The notes under the pieces are model-generated. The model was not told where the DNA came from. It made no database searches and saw only the letters and a list, made by a program, of their open reading frames with translations. This document shows positions 30,721 through 40,757 of a stretch of 64,000 nt of DNA, piece by piece. Every line of letters begins with the position of its first letter. Within the stretch, counting starts at the first letter, position 1. This DNA is from Nannobrachium achirus. Taxonomy: Eukaryota; Chordata; Actinopteri; Myctophiformes; Myctophidae. A program made the position numbers and the translations under genes. The stretch is taken from contig OY997653.1 in the NCBI GenBank assembly GCA_963921795.1, positions 1,704,001 through 1,768,000 of the forward strand. The letters run 5' to 3'.

Positions 30721-31196
30721 AGTTTAGTTTTGACTAGTTTGGTTGGAAATTTGAAATTTAGTTTTCAGTAGTTCATTTGTTTGAAATTTGTTTTGGGGGA
30801 GTTCTCACACAAGTGTTTGTTTTTTGTTAGGCCGGAGAGAGGGAGCATTACGCCCCAACAGCAGTTCTTCCGGTAAGTGTTGGGATGTTAATACGGGGGT
30901 AGTAGGTATTTTTTCTGGAACAAATCCCTAAGTCGCCAGTGCCGGTAGGGTGCTGGTTGTTTTGATTTTGTTATTTTCCCTTAGTGGTGTTTTGGGTAGC
31001 GACAGTTCCTGGGAGTCACAATAGGTGACGAGGGGACCAATCCTCGTGCCCGGGTGTCGACCGTAGGTGAAGGTAGGTAGTTAACAATTTGAGATAAGTA
31101 GGGAGGGGTTTGTTCCAATTTGTTTAAGTTCTAAGCTACTACTCGTATTGTACAGCCCCCAACACTTCCTGTTGTTTTGTCAGTTTTTTCTGCACA

Positions 31197-32531
31197 ATGA
31201 GTTCAGTGGTTGAAGACTTTGTTAAATCTCCATCAGTGGAGTTGATAAATAAATGCACTGTCGACCAGTTGTTGTTAATTGCGGAAAAGTATGGGATTAC
31301 AGTGACAGGAACACTTAAAGATGCAAAAAAGGCTTGTCTACTAGGAAGGTTGGTGGAAAATGGTATTCTTCAGGCTGAAGAGGTTGAGGGTAAACAGGAA
31401 GAGGCTGAGGAAGATGATGAGGAAGAAGATGATGAGGAAGATGAGGCTCAGGCAAGCTCTATTGGTTTTCAGCAGAAAAAAGAACTCTTATTGTTAAAAC
31501 AACAGCATTTGGTAGAATTGGAAAGAGTCAAACAACAAGTTGAGATGGCAAAGTTGGATGTGGAGTACAAAAAACTAGAGATGATCCAGCAGGGGGTGTT
31601 AACACCTGAGGCTCTGTTCCCTGGCACTACTGAAGGGGTTGGGATCAAACATTTTGACATTGGCAGTAACTTGAGGCTTCTTCTACCCATTTTCAATGAA
31701 AGAGACCCTGATACTTTTTTTCTACTATTTGAGAGAGTAGCAGATGCAAGAAATTGGCCTGATGCAGATCGCACTCTAATGTTACAATCAGTACTTACTG
31801 GAAAAGCACAGGAGGCTTTTGCCACCTTAACTCCTGCTGATAGTAGGAGTTATGCTAAAGTCAAGGCAGCAGTCTTGAAAATATATGAGTTGGTGCCAGA
31901 AGCCTACAGGCAGCATTTCCGTAGTTGGGGGAAACGTGAGAGTCAGTCTCATGTTGAGTTTGTGCGAGATCTAACTACACAGTTTTCTCGCTGGTGCTCT
32001 TCTTCAGAGGTCGATACATTCGAACAACTGTTTAATCTGGTGGTGTTGGAGCAATTCAAAAACACTGTCTCTAGTAATGTGGCTACATACATTACAGAAA
32101 GCAAGGTGAAAACTCCAGGCGAGGCAGCAGTCTTGGCCGACGAGTATTTATTGGTTCATAAAGGCAACTTCAGTGGTCAGAGCGCACACAAAGGTTACAG
32201 GGATGCATTTTCTCATGTAACCGGCACTTCAGAGGTCCGTGGCCACAAGGCAGACCATGGCGTGACACCAGTCATCCAAGAGAACTCAGGTGGTGTGTGT
32301 CATTATTGCAAAGGTAGTGGACACTGGAAAAAGGAATGTCCAGTTCTCAGGTCTAAAGAAAATGGCTCCAGCTCACAGATTAGACCAGCTGCTCTGGCTA
32401 ATTCATTCAGACCGTTGCATCAGCAGGGTTCGTCCTTGCGGCCGCGGATGGATGGGTATCTCCCATTCATCTCGGAGGGGTTTTTAGCGGTCAAAGGAAG
32501 TGAGAAAAGGGTGCCAGTAAAGGTGCTGTGA
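31197..32531 (+). CDS. retrotransposon Gag, 444 aa
   Basis: The ATG at 31197 opens an intact frame. Residues about 65-88 are an acidic run (EEAEEDDEEEDDEEDEA). Residues about 92-135 are a Lys/Glu/Leu-rich coiled coil. The following part (FDIGSNLRLLLPIFNERDPD, WPDADRTLMLQSVLTGKAQE, SWGKRESQSHVEFVRDL) is a gypsy-type capsid region of the kind related to SCAN domains. CHYCKGSGHWKKEC near residue 365 is a perfect CX2CX4HX4C zinc knuckle that would bind element RNA. The frame ends at TGA 32529-32531. The protease region follows in the same frame, so this stop may be read through or be a CGA-to-TGA mutation in VKVLRD. Confidence 0.88.
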   Translation: MSSVVEDFVKSPSVELINKCTVDQLLLIAEKYGITVTGTLKDAKKACLLGRLVENGILQAEEVEGKQEEAEEDDEEEDDEEDEAQASSIGFQQKKELLLLKQQHLVELERVKQQVEMAKLDVEYKKLEMIQQGVLTPEALFPGTTEGVGIKHFDIGSNLRLLLPIFNERDPDTFFLLFERVADARNWPDADRTLMLQSVLTGKAQEAFATLTPADSRSYAKVKAAVLKIYELVPEAYRQHFRSWGKRESQSHVEFVRDLTTQFSRWCSSSEVDTFEQLFNLVVLEQFKNTVSSNVATYITESKVKTPGEAAVLADEYLLVHKGNFSGQSAHKGYRDAFSHVTGTSEVRGHKADHGVTPVIQENSGGVCHYCKGSGHWKKECPVLRSKENGSSSQIRPAALANSFRPLHQQGSSLRPRMDGYLPFISEGFLAVKGSEKRVPVKVL

Positions 32532-33146
32532 GATTGTGGTACACTTGATTCTTTTGTGCGGGCCTCTGTGTTGCCTTTTTCGTCTGAAACAGACATGGGG
32601 GAGAACATTTTGATTCAAGGAATGGGCATGAATGTGTTCCCTGTTCCAGTTCATAAGATGTCTCTCGTTTCAGATTTTGTCAATGGAGAAGTTCACATGG
32701 GTGTGCGGCCAGAGTTGCCAGTTGAAGGTGTCGATGTCATTCTTGGTAACGACCTCTGTGGAGAGCGGGTGTGGGCAGATCAGGCACCAAATAGGCTCAC
32801 TCGAAAATGGCCTGGATCAGTAAAATGTTCATCAAACCGTAAAAACAAACAAGGGAACATAAAGCGACAGGTGACAAAGCCAGGCTACTCAAGTCAAGCT
32901 GTGGGGAAGGGGAGATGTGGGGAAACTGTCAAACCTTCTCCTTGTACAGCAAGAGTCGCTAGGTCCTCAGCTACAGTTACACCAAGGGAAGGTGCAATTC
33001 CAGAGGTCATACAAGGTCGGTTGAACTGTTCTCAATACTTGACAGATCACAATACACTGACTGCCTTTCAGAATCCATATCAGAGGATGTTATTTCTGCG
33101 GCCACAATTTGGATATTTGCCTTACCAAAAAGTTTTGAAAACGTGA
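32532..33146 (+). pseudogene. retropepsin-like protease region, same frame as gag
   Basis: After the TGA the same frame reads DCGTLDSFVRASVLPFS, where D(T/S)G(A/T) is the usual aspartic protease active site. Asp and Gly are kept, but the middle Thr/Ser is Cys. VILGNDLCG matches the second conserved protease region of fish gypsy-type elements. The tail contains QRMLFLRPQFGYLPYQ, then a stop at 33144. A Cys at the middle position is unusual and probably weakens or kills the enzyme. No RT follows, so pol is internally deleted. Confidence 0.7.
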
Positions 33147-33494
33147 TTGTAGATCACATGGTTTTGGTGTTGTCCTGTTGTTGATCCTATGTGTGTTTCC
33201 TTTTCACTATAGACTGTCCTGTCTCCGGCTCTCCTAATTTGCTCCTGGTACCGAGGTTGCTGAGGCTGGGGGCAGGATGGTGTGGCATTGTGGCAAAGTG
33301 GAGGAGGTAGCAGGTATAATGGTGATTGAGCATACAGGGACACATGTTATTTTGGTAATTCATTTATGGCAGATTGAAATTGTACGTTTGAACTGTGGGG
33401 CTTGGATATATTTAAGTAAAGACAGTATGTCTTAGTGTGTCAATTTGACTATTAGGTCAGTGTTTGGAAATGTTCAGTTATATGCTTTGGTACT
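33147..33494. other. internal remnant of LTR element, non-coding
   Basis: No RT, integrase or envelope motifs in any frame. It bridges the protease remnant and the nested Helentron-like element. Confidence 0.5.
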
Positions 33495-33495
33495 A

Positions 33496-34620
33496 ATTAA
33501 GTGTGCCTGCCATGCAATGGCAAAACACTTATTGTAATCCGCCATACTTAAGTAAGTAAGTTCCTTGCAAATTTGGTGCGCTAATAACTGCCGCACAATT
33601 TACGCCACCGCCGCAATATATACATCAAAACGTGCGGCTCGGCCGGGAATGGTGTGCTATTACTTTTCTAAGAGAAAAGTTGTATCGTTTAATTGATATT
33701 AATTTATTAGTGAATTAATTTTACCCATTGACTTATAATGGGAATCGCAAAAACTCACATTCAATATTTATTTTCTCGCAAACCATAGGGGCTACAGTTT
33801 CAAAACTTGGAGAGGAGATTTATAATGATATCAAGGATTAAATAAAAAATAATTTCGTCAGTTGGCCTCATGGTGGCGCTATAACAGTCCACTTTACCTT
33901 TCGGCCTGTAACTCTTGAACCGTGGGTCGGAAAATTAAAATTCCTTTTTCCCTAGATTCCTTGGGTCATGACGCATCTCCTCATATAGGCCACGCCCATT
34001 TGCGTAAGGATAGATTTTCCGCCATTTTGAATTTTCTTCAAAACACACTTTTTTCTCCTTTTCCTACATATTTTCTCCAAATGTCACAAAAATTGATACA
34101 CACGATCTATGGACTCATGCGATAAACATATTTAAACGATATTTTGATAGTCCATACCGTTCTTCCGTAACAGGGTTCCAAAGTTAGCGGGAGGAGCCCG
34201 TTTTGTAAGAAGTAGCCATAAATCACAAACGAAACATCCAGTCAACACCAAATTTTAACCACAAGTGGGGGGCGCTATACTGAACATATACCCAAAAGCA
34301 TTTCCACTTCGACCCATAGGGGGCACCACAAACGCGCAAAACGTGTGTAATCGTTTCATGCCAAAACGTGTTTTTCAGGGGGAACAACCCTCTCAAAACG
34401 AAACACAAACGATCTCGGGAGCGACGGGACAACGTAATCGCCTTGCGGAACTTGTGGGAGGAGCCTATTTCTTAAAAACAAGAAACCATATTGCTAATGC
34501 TAACACGTGCTAATGCTAACAAATGCTAATGCTAACTAAGATGCTAATGTTAACACATACAAGGTTGCACACACTTAGCGAGCTGCAGGCACACTTAAAA
34601 GAAGAAATTTTCTTTTCTAG
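33496..34620. mobile_element. Helentron-like element, family 2, copy A (inside the LTR element)
   Basis: The 5' end TTAAGTGTGCCTGC (33497-33510) has its exact reverse complement GCAGGCACACTTAA at 34585-34598. A hairpin (AAAAGAA...TTTTCTTTT, 34597-34616) and the terminal CTAG (34617-34620) follow. Copies B, C and D at 55-61 kb share the first 60 bases and the last 60. The interior is unlike the others (AGCGGGAGGAGCCC, TAATGCTAAC repeats). No coding capacity. Terminal 5' arm, subterminal 3' arm and 3' hairpin fit Helentron-associated elements. Confidence 0.7.
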
Positions 34621-34671
34621 TTTGTTTTTGTTTTGTTCCATAGATAATGTGGTGGAACCCCATTTTTTTAT

Positions 34672-34694
34672 GGGGGGGGGGGGGGGGGGGGGGG
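34672..34694 (+). repeat. 23-base G run at the polypurine-tract position
   Basis: An unbroken run of 23 G ends exactly at the 3' LTR start (34695). LTR elements keep a polypurine tract there to prime plus-strand DNA. Here it is a pure G homopolymer, probably expanded or imprecisely assembled. Confidence 0.75.
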
Positions 34695-35148
34695 TGTGAC
34701 GGCCCTGCCCCTCTCCTTTCCTCTCTGCCTCACTGTAGGCTAGGCGCCTGCCTCAGTGACAGAGCTCGGTGGGGCAGGCCGTCAGGCTCATTTGTTACAC
34801 CTGAGGGGGGTGTGGTCTGGGGACTATAAAGGGAGGCCTCCTGCCCAGTTCTCACTCTCTCTCTCTCTACCAAAGGAGCAGGTTGTGCTTGAGGAGCCTC
34901 CTGGCCTATTTGGGGCCCAAGCCTTTTGTTAAGTTCTCCTTTTTACACTCCTTTTATACACCCACTCAGCACATTACACACATGCATACACCGCAGACAC
35001 CACTGATAACTGACTTGTCCACACCTCATACCCCTTTATGTTTAATCATTGATTTATTTACTTTATTTTAGTAATAAATAATAACTTAAAAGTTTGACCT
35101 TGTGTGTGACTCCCTCTCTTTTGTTGTGAATTACCCTTATTCATGACA
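34695..35148 (+). repeat. 3' LTR
   Basis: 454 bp, TG...CA, with TATAAA (34825-34830) and AATAAATAATAA. Nearly identical to the 5' LTR (see there). Confidence 0.9.
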
Positions 35149-35182
35149 CCTGAAGCTTATTCTTCTCAAATGTCCTCAATGG

Positions 35183-35605
35183 AACTCAGAACTCAGAGCT
35201 CAGAAAAGGTTTGGGTCGTCCTGGGTGCGCGACCCAAGACTACGGCAACACTGGGTACCGGGGTGAGTAAAGTAACTTTAACTCGTAAAATAAGCAGCCG
35301 AATACCGGTTGTTTTTGGCCGTTAACACTATGGTGACTCGCTATTTTTTACGTTGTGTCCAATTTTGTTTGTCGTTTGTTCATCTTTGCTTTAAAACGTT
35401 GGTTGTCGAGTGCATTTGGAGAAGCTAACACCAAGCTCAAGGCACCGAAGGCAGCTAACACCAAGGTAATATATAAATGACTGATTCTCAATCTCAACCA
35501 TTTACATTCATGGACCTCCAGTTTTTATTTCAGTTCCCCTCTCCCATCTACACTGGATCGTCCTGTGTCCATTTGAACTGAATTGAAACAATTGCTTGGT
35601 TCCAT
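35183..35605. other. unassigned stretch between Penelope and LINE
   Basis: No supported gene. AACTCAGAACTCAGAGCTCAG near 35183 is a short local repeat. Confidence 0.35.
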
Positions 35606-36844
35606 TTGTGCACAGTTATGAGTAAAATGAATAAAAAACCCTCGGTCCTCAATGATTACAGACCAGTCGCCCTGACATCACAGGTCATGAAGGTCTTTGA
35701 ACGGCTGGTTCTGAACCTACTGAGACCGGCGGTCAGTGATCACCTGGACCCCCTTCAGTTTGCCTACCAGGCTGATATTGGGGTTGATGACGCCATCACC
35801 TACATGCTCCATAAGTCTCTCACCCATCTGGAAGATCTGGGCAGCACAGTCAGAATTATGTTTTTTGACTTCTCCAGTGCTTTCAACACTATCCAACCGT
35901 CTCTGCTTGCGGAGAAGCTTACGCTGATGGGGGTGGACAAGGGCTTTGTGGCATGGATCACAGACTACCTTTCAGAAAGACCACAGTCTGTGAGACTGCA
36001 GGGCTGTCGGTCCGATGTGCTGGTGAGCAACACGGGGGCCCTCAAGGAACTGTGCTCTCACCCTTCCTGTTCACTCTCTATACATCGGACTTCCGCTTCA
36101 ACTCCAAGACCTGTCATCTGCAGAAGTTCTCAGATGATACCGTGGTGATCAGCAAGATCTCGGGTGACAACACGGCTGAGCACGATGGTGTGGTTAGGGA
36201 CTTTGTGCAGTGGAGCGAGGACAACCATCTGAAGCTCAACGCAAGGAAGACTAAGGAGATGGTGGTGGACTTCCGCACCTCCAAGAGAGTCCCCCCGGTG
36301 CCAAGCACCATTAACGGTGAGGTGGTTGAGCTCGTGGATAACTACAAATTCCTCGGAGTACACCTGAATAGTTCACTGGACTGGTCGGACAACGCGCAGG
36401 CGATTCACAGCAAGGGGAAAAGCAGGCTGTTCCTCCTGAGAAGACTGAGATTGTTTGGGGTGTGCAATAGGATGCTACAGATGTTCTATCAGTCTGTCAT
36501 GGCAAGTGTCCTCTTTTTGGTAGAACATGCTGGGGTGGCAACAACAGAGCAGGTGACACGTTTAACCTAAACAGACTGGTGAAGAAAGCAGGCTCTGTCG
36601 TTGGGTCCTCTCTGCAGGGGGTGGAGGAAGTAACCAGGGTGTGCACTGCGAAGAAGCTAGATTCCATCTTGGAGAACTCCTCCCACCCCCTCCATCTAGA
36701 GATCACCAGTTACTGGAGTAAGAACCGCTTTACCTACCCAGTACGGAGATGTGAGAGATTAGGAAAATCTTTTGTACCGGCTGCCCTTAAGCTGTACAAC
36801 GCGACACATAACGGACGCTTGAAAAGGTCTCTCTTCCTAACTTA
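35606..36844 (+). pseudogene. LINE RT and C-terminal region, frameshifted
   Basis: Frame 1 (to about 36035) shows LNDYRPVALTSQVMKVFERL, LDPLQFAYQADIGVDDAI and MFFDFSSAFNTIQPSLL (motif A). A one-base loss in GGGGCCCTCAAGG shifts to frame 2: GPQGTVLSPFLFTLYTSDF, catalytic KFSDDTVV (about 36130; FSDD is a normal variant in this lineage), LNARKTKEMVVDFR, NYKFLGVHL and FLLRRLRLFGV. A second shift near 36550 leads to frame 3 with VKKAGSVVGSSLQGVEEV and the final AALKLYNATHNGRLKRSLF, stop 36842-36844. Two frameshifts make it non-functional. Confidence 0.85.
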
Positions 36845-37312
36845 GACTTACGGAACCATTGCTGTATTGACTTTGACCTCTAAGGACCTTCCAGGAAGAG
36901 TGCTCATGTGCGCCTTGCGGTGACACGCTTCCTAGTTTCTTCTTTTTTCGCACTGATTTTTGACACTGCACTATTAGGTTGTTAGTGTTGGTAGTTTCTG
37001 AGTATTTTGCTTTGTTTAACAATGACAGTGAGATACTTGTTTGCACTAACTAGCATTGACTGCTATGGTCTCTTTTGCAAGACACTTTATGTATATATAC
37101 TTATATATTATTCGCCCCCTCTATTGATGCACCTTCTCTTTATTGGTACTGTACTGCTCTTGTCTTTGTTTTTGTTTTTTCCCTCTTATCTATCTTTTCT
37201 TACGTCTCTGTAACTTTGTAAATAACTGTATACTGCTGTGCTACTTCTGGACAACTGAATTTCCCCCTTGGGATAATAAAGGTATCTATATCTATCTATC
37301 TATCTAATTTTC
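35606..37312 (+). mobile_element. 5'-truncated L2/CR1-like LINE with TATC tail
   Basis: RT through C-terminus (see ORF), then a 3' UTR ending CTTGGGATAATAAAGG and a (TATC)n tail (37280-37307). The 3' UTR equals the minus-strand copy at 12075-12655. The 5' end starts within the RT fingers, so it is a truncated insertion. Confidence 0.82.
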
Positions 37313-37820
37313 TCCCTCTTCTAGGCAATACAGAGTTCTAGTATTCTAGTATTCTAGTATTCTTCTGATGAAAATTTCCCTTCGTCCAGAGCTGCATTCA
37401 GCAACACTGAAGAGACTGGCTACTCCTCCTGGACAAGGAGTCCCCTGAAGAGCCCTGAATATCTGTCCCCAGACCCCTGAAGATCTGATTTTGTTTTATT
37501 CATTACGTTGTTTTAAGTTGTTTAAAAGCACTGTTTGTAATAAACATTTCATGTAGAATTTTTGTTGTTATCAGGCTCTGGTGGGCTGTTTTGGGCTCTG
37601 GTGGGCTGTGCTGGGCTCTGGTAGGCTATACGGGGCAGTACTGTACTAAAGCTTAGACATGTTCATGTAAAACTATTGGCCGTGTACACAAAGGCATGTA
37701 GAAACTATTGCCCGTGTACACAGTGGATAATCCCATCAACGAGGAGCTACAGGACTGGCGGGAACAAAAAACACAACTTGCTGGGAGCATTGGCCTAACA
37801 GAAACACAGTTAACGGCCTT
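37313..37820. other. unassigned stretch with short tandem repeat
   Basis: 37570-37632 repeats GGGCTCTGGTGGGCTGT three times. Otherwise no recognised gene. Confidence 0.45.
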
Positions 37821-38160
37821 ATGGACCTCTATCATTTCACATATTCATATCACATAAAAAACGAAATCTTAGGATGTATCCTTGAAGCTAATCTTTCCAG
37901 CGAAAAGATGACTTCTAAAGTAATTAATAAAATCAACCAACGAACTCGTTTCCTACAGAGGATCGCACCAATGGTCAATTTCAACACACTGAAGACCATA
38001 GCTGGTGCAATAATCCAGCCCCTCTTTGACTACGGAGTCCACGTATGGTATCGTGACGCCCCACAAGCCCTAAAAACTAAACTCCAAACAGCCCAAAATA
38101 AACTAATTAGGGTCCTGCTTAACCTTCCGCAAGCTAAACTCAGTCAGATCAAGTCTGAGG
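37821..38160 (+). pseudogene. LINE RT C-terminal fragment, 5' part of a fused frame
   Basis: The frame reads NQRTRFLQRIAPMVNFNTLK, GAIIQPLFDYGVHVWY and TAQNKLIRVLLNL, the thumb/C-terminal pattern of LINE RTs (IIQPLFDY..VW, KLQ.AQNK..R). Upstream catalytic parts are missing. It runs without a stop into the TRIM coiled coil at about 38165, giving one open frame of 376 codons. Confidence 0.7.
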
Positions 38161-38164
38161 CACA

Positions 38165-39145
38165 ACAGATGATATGGCAACGACTGATCAGAGTTCATGA
38201 GCTCAAACAGTTCTTAAATAAGAACAATGTAGAGGCATCAAAAGAAAAAGAAGAAGCCATCAAGGTGTTCAGTGCTATAATGGCAGCGTTTCAAAGCAAC
38301 CAGGTTATGCTCATTGAGGAGATAGAGGAGAGGCGGAGAACAGCTGAGGGCCAAGCTCAAGGCTTCATCAAACGGCTGGAGAGGGACATCGCTGTGCTTC
38401 AGAGGAAAAGTACCGAGCTGGAGCTGTCTTCCCACTCTGAGGACCACCACCATCTCCTCCAGACATTCCTGTCAATCTCCAGTATTCCACAAGTCCTTGA
38501 TTTGAATAAGGTCAACGCCCAAAGTTTTCAGAGTCTGAAAACTGTGTGGACATCCGTTGCTGAGCTGGAAGAGATGCTACATGACAAAATGGAGGTGGTT
38601 CCTAAAGCCAAGCTGAAAAGGGCCAAACAACACTATGCACTAGATGTGACCCTGGACCCTGCTACAGCAAAGTACTACGGCCTCATCCTCTCTGAAGATG
38701 GTAAACGAGTAAGAGCCAGTAGACGGAATATCTGGGCCAGCTTCCCCGAATGCTGTGTACTGAGTAAACAGGGCATCCACTCATCAAAGATCTATTATGA
38801 GGTTCAAGTTAAAGGAAACACAGAGTGGAAGCTAGGAGTGATTGAGGAGTCCTTCAAACGTAGCTGTTTTCATGAGGTATACTGGGTGCTGCAGCTGAAA
38901 AAGAGAGGAAACTACTCATGCTACTCCTCCTTTGATACCAAACCAACCTGAGCATGAAGCCCAAGAAGATTGGGGTGTTAGTGGATTATGATGGACGTGA
39001 AGTTTCATTTTATGATGTTGATAACAGGGCTCTGCTCCACTGTTTCACAGGCTGCACATTTCAGGAGAAACTGTACCCAATGTTCTGGTGCAACAATGAT
39101 ACCGATGATGCTCCTCTCATCATCACTCCTGTTGATAGAAGTTAG
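38165..39145 (+). pseudogene. TRIM coiled coil plus PRY-SPRY (B30.2), intron-less, one frameshift
   Basis: Residues from about 38165 (LIRVHELKQ, EASKEKEEAIKVF, IEERRRTAEGQAQGFIKRL, STELELSSHSEDHHHLLQ) are the coiled-coil region of fish TRIMs. PRY follows (LDVTLDPATAKYYGLILSED) and SPRY (KIYYEVQVKGNTEWKLGV, YSSFDTKPT). A single-base loss at about 38945 stops the frame; the next frame continues MKPKKIGVLVDYDGREVSFY to LIITPVDRS and stop 39143-39145. TRIM B30.2 domains recognise ligands and the coiled coil dimerises the E3. In fish TRIM genes these parts sit on separate exons; here they are contiguous, suggesting a retrocopy. No RING or B-box is present. Confidence 0.82.
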
Positions 39146-40164
39146 TGACTTTGTCTTTTTACATTGTCAATATGTCATGTCACAACGATGTGATTTAGTT
39201 ACTGTGCAAAATTATTATTTTTGAATTGGAATCCTGAAATGTAACATTTTTATTTAATTTCAAACACGTTTAATTATATACTCATGTTAACTTTATGAAC
39301 TTGAATACAAATACATTGGACATAAAAAAAATGATAATAAAAAAACATTTTAGTACTACTATACTAGTCATTAAGCTACTATAGACTGAAGGGATTAAAG
39401 CAGGTCATGTTTGGAATAGTAACAGCTGAAATCAATAATCAGTATTCCGGTATTAACCTGAGGGCCGCATTAAGTGAAGGTGGGGGCCGCATGTGGCCCC
39501 TGGGCCGCCAGTTGACCATGTATGCTGTACAGTATATGTCTAAATAAACATACTTGCTCCAGTTTGGTATATTTGAATTGCTTACTTGATGTGGTCCAGT
39601 ATGAGCTTAGGAACATTGAGTACTATAGACCCAAGTATGTTAAACAGATTGTATAGTGTATTAGTAGCAGTTGTTTACATACAGTAATTTTGTTTTCCCC
39701 TGCAAAGAAGTAGGTAAGCCCAAACATAAAAAGAATCACACCTTTGAGTTGTGGGTTGTAACATACATTTTAGCCACTGAGGTCAAACATAAATGAAAAA
39801 TTGCCCCATAGCTAACTAAACGATGATCCACTTAACATCACACGACAACACGAGTAAATTAATGATATGATTAACCAATAGCTCCAGGGCTGTGCTGTGT
39901 CCACTGTCCAGTGATAAACACAGTAATATTGCCAATGTTAAAGTTAGGTCATAAGTCATTTTCTTTGGTTAAAATAAGTGTTAGAAGCAGAGGTGCGCGC
40001 ACGACTCCAAGTCGTCTCTATAGTAGTAAACTTCTTACTTTACAAGGAACATTCTCAAAGAGAACACCAACACTCACGGAATAGTCCTATAAAGGCTCTT
40101 TTTTATTTTGCATTAAGGTTGGCCCAAAGACACAGTACAGCTTGTTGAAAGAATCCATGGGGTT
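39146..40164. other. unassigned AT-rich stretch
   Basis: No gene supported. 39465-39520 (GGGGGCCGCATGTGGCCCCT) is a small hAT-type repeat remnant. Confidence 0.4.
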
Positions 40165-40230
40165 AACGAGCTCAGTGGCGAGCTTTATTGGCATGAGGAA
40201 ACAAACGTTTACATTGAAAAAGCAAGTGCT
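40163..40230 (-). mobile_element. LINE 3' tail fragment (family as at 45-46.4 kb)
   Basis: On the minus strand it reads TGCTTTTTCAATGTAAACGT, TCCTCATGCCAATAAAGCTC, matching the end of the LINE at 46332-46383. Confidence 0.65.
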
Positions 40231-40757
40231 TCTGGCATAGAGGGGGTCCCGGCCTCTGCTTGGCAAACCTAAACGTCCCCTTCTGTGATGCACACGGAAG
40301 GGTGCTTCACAAACAAGTTTTAAAAAGCAGGTTTTATGCGAGGATGAGAGTCTTTCTGCCTGTCCATCATCAACCTTGACAACCTCACACCTGTATGTAC
40401 ATAGCAGGGGTGTAGTTGTCCTGATTTAAAATGAAGCAAACACAGAACTGAAAGTTCCTATGATTGGCCGCTAGTTGCGCCAGAAGCAACATGTTCTCAA
40501 TAGGATTCCATTCATTTCCCCCGAACTTTTACATTTTATTTTCTTACCTTAATAAACATAGTCATAAATACTTGTGTTTGTCGCTAGTTTAAAGCCTCGT
40601 TTCAATCACCATGATATGCGTTTTGTGAAAATATGGTTCAATTTATGTTAGATTTGATGTTATAGCAGGGTATGTTGTAGGAGGTGCTTGTGATCATAGG
40701 CTTGTGATGGTTCCTCCCCATTCCCCACACCCTGCTGACACCCAACACCATGTATGC

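Larger units (their letters stand above)
30251..35148 (+). mobile_element. LTR retrotransposon (gag-protease, no RT), recent
   Basis: Two LTRs (30251-30701 and 34695-35148) in direct orientation, starting TGTGACGG and ending CATGACA, flanked by CCTG on both sides (30247-30250, 35149-35152). The LTRs differ by four substitutions and two short indels that I can count, so the insertion is recent. The interior has a primer-binding-like site, gag and a retropepsin-like region, but no RT, RNase H or integrase: the sequence passes from the protease region into non-coding DNA and then a nested Helentron-like element. It would need proteins from a related element. The gag type suggests a Ty3/gypsy-like lineage (inference). 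Confidence 0.88.
27383..35167 (-). mobile_element. Penelope-like element (composite, with nested LTR element)
   Basis: The 15-mer AAATGTCCTCAATGG occurs at 27368-27382 and again at 35168-35182, marking a target duplication around the whole block. Inside, on the minus strand, are RT and GIY-YIG frames (separate entries). A terminal repeat of about 450 bp stands at the left (about 27500-27975) and is repeated in inverse orientation at the right (about 29800-30250). The right copy is interrupted after CATGCCTG by the LTR retrotransposon and resumes at 35149 (CCTGAAG). Removing the LTR element and one CCTG rejoins the Penelope sequence, so the LTR element came later. Coding direction is right to left. 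Confidence 0.85.
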
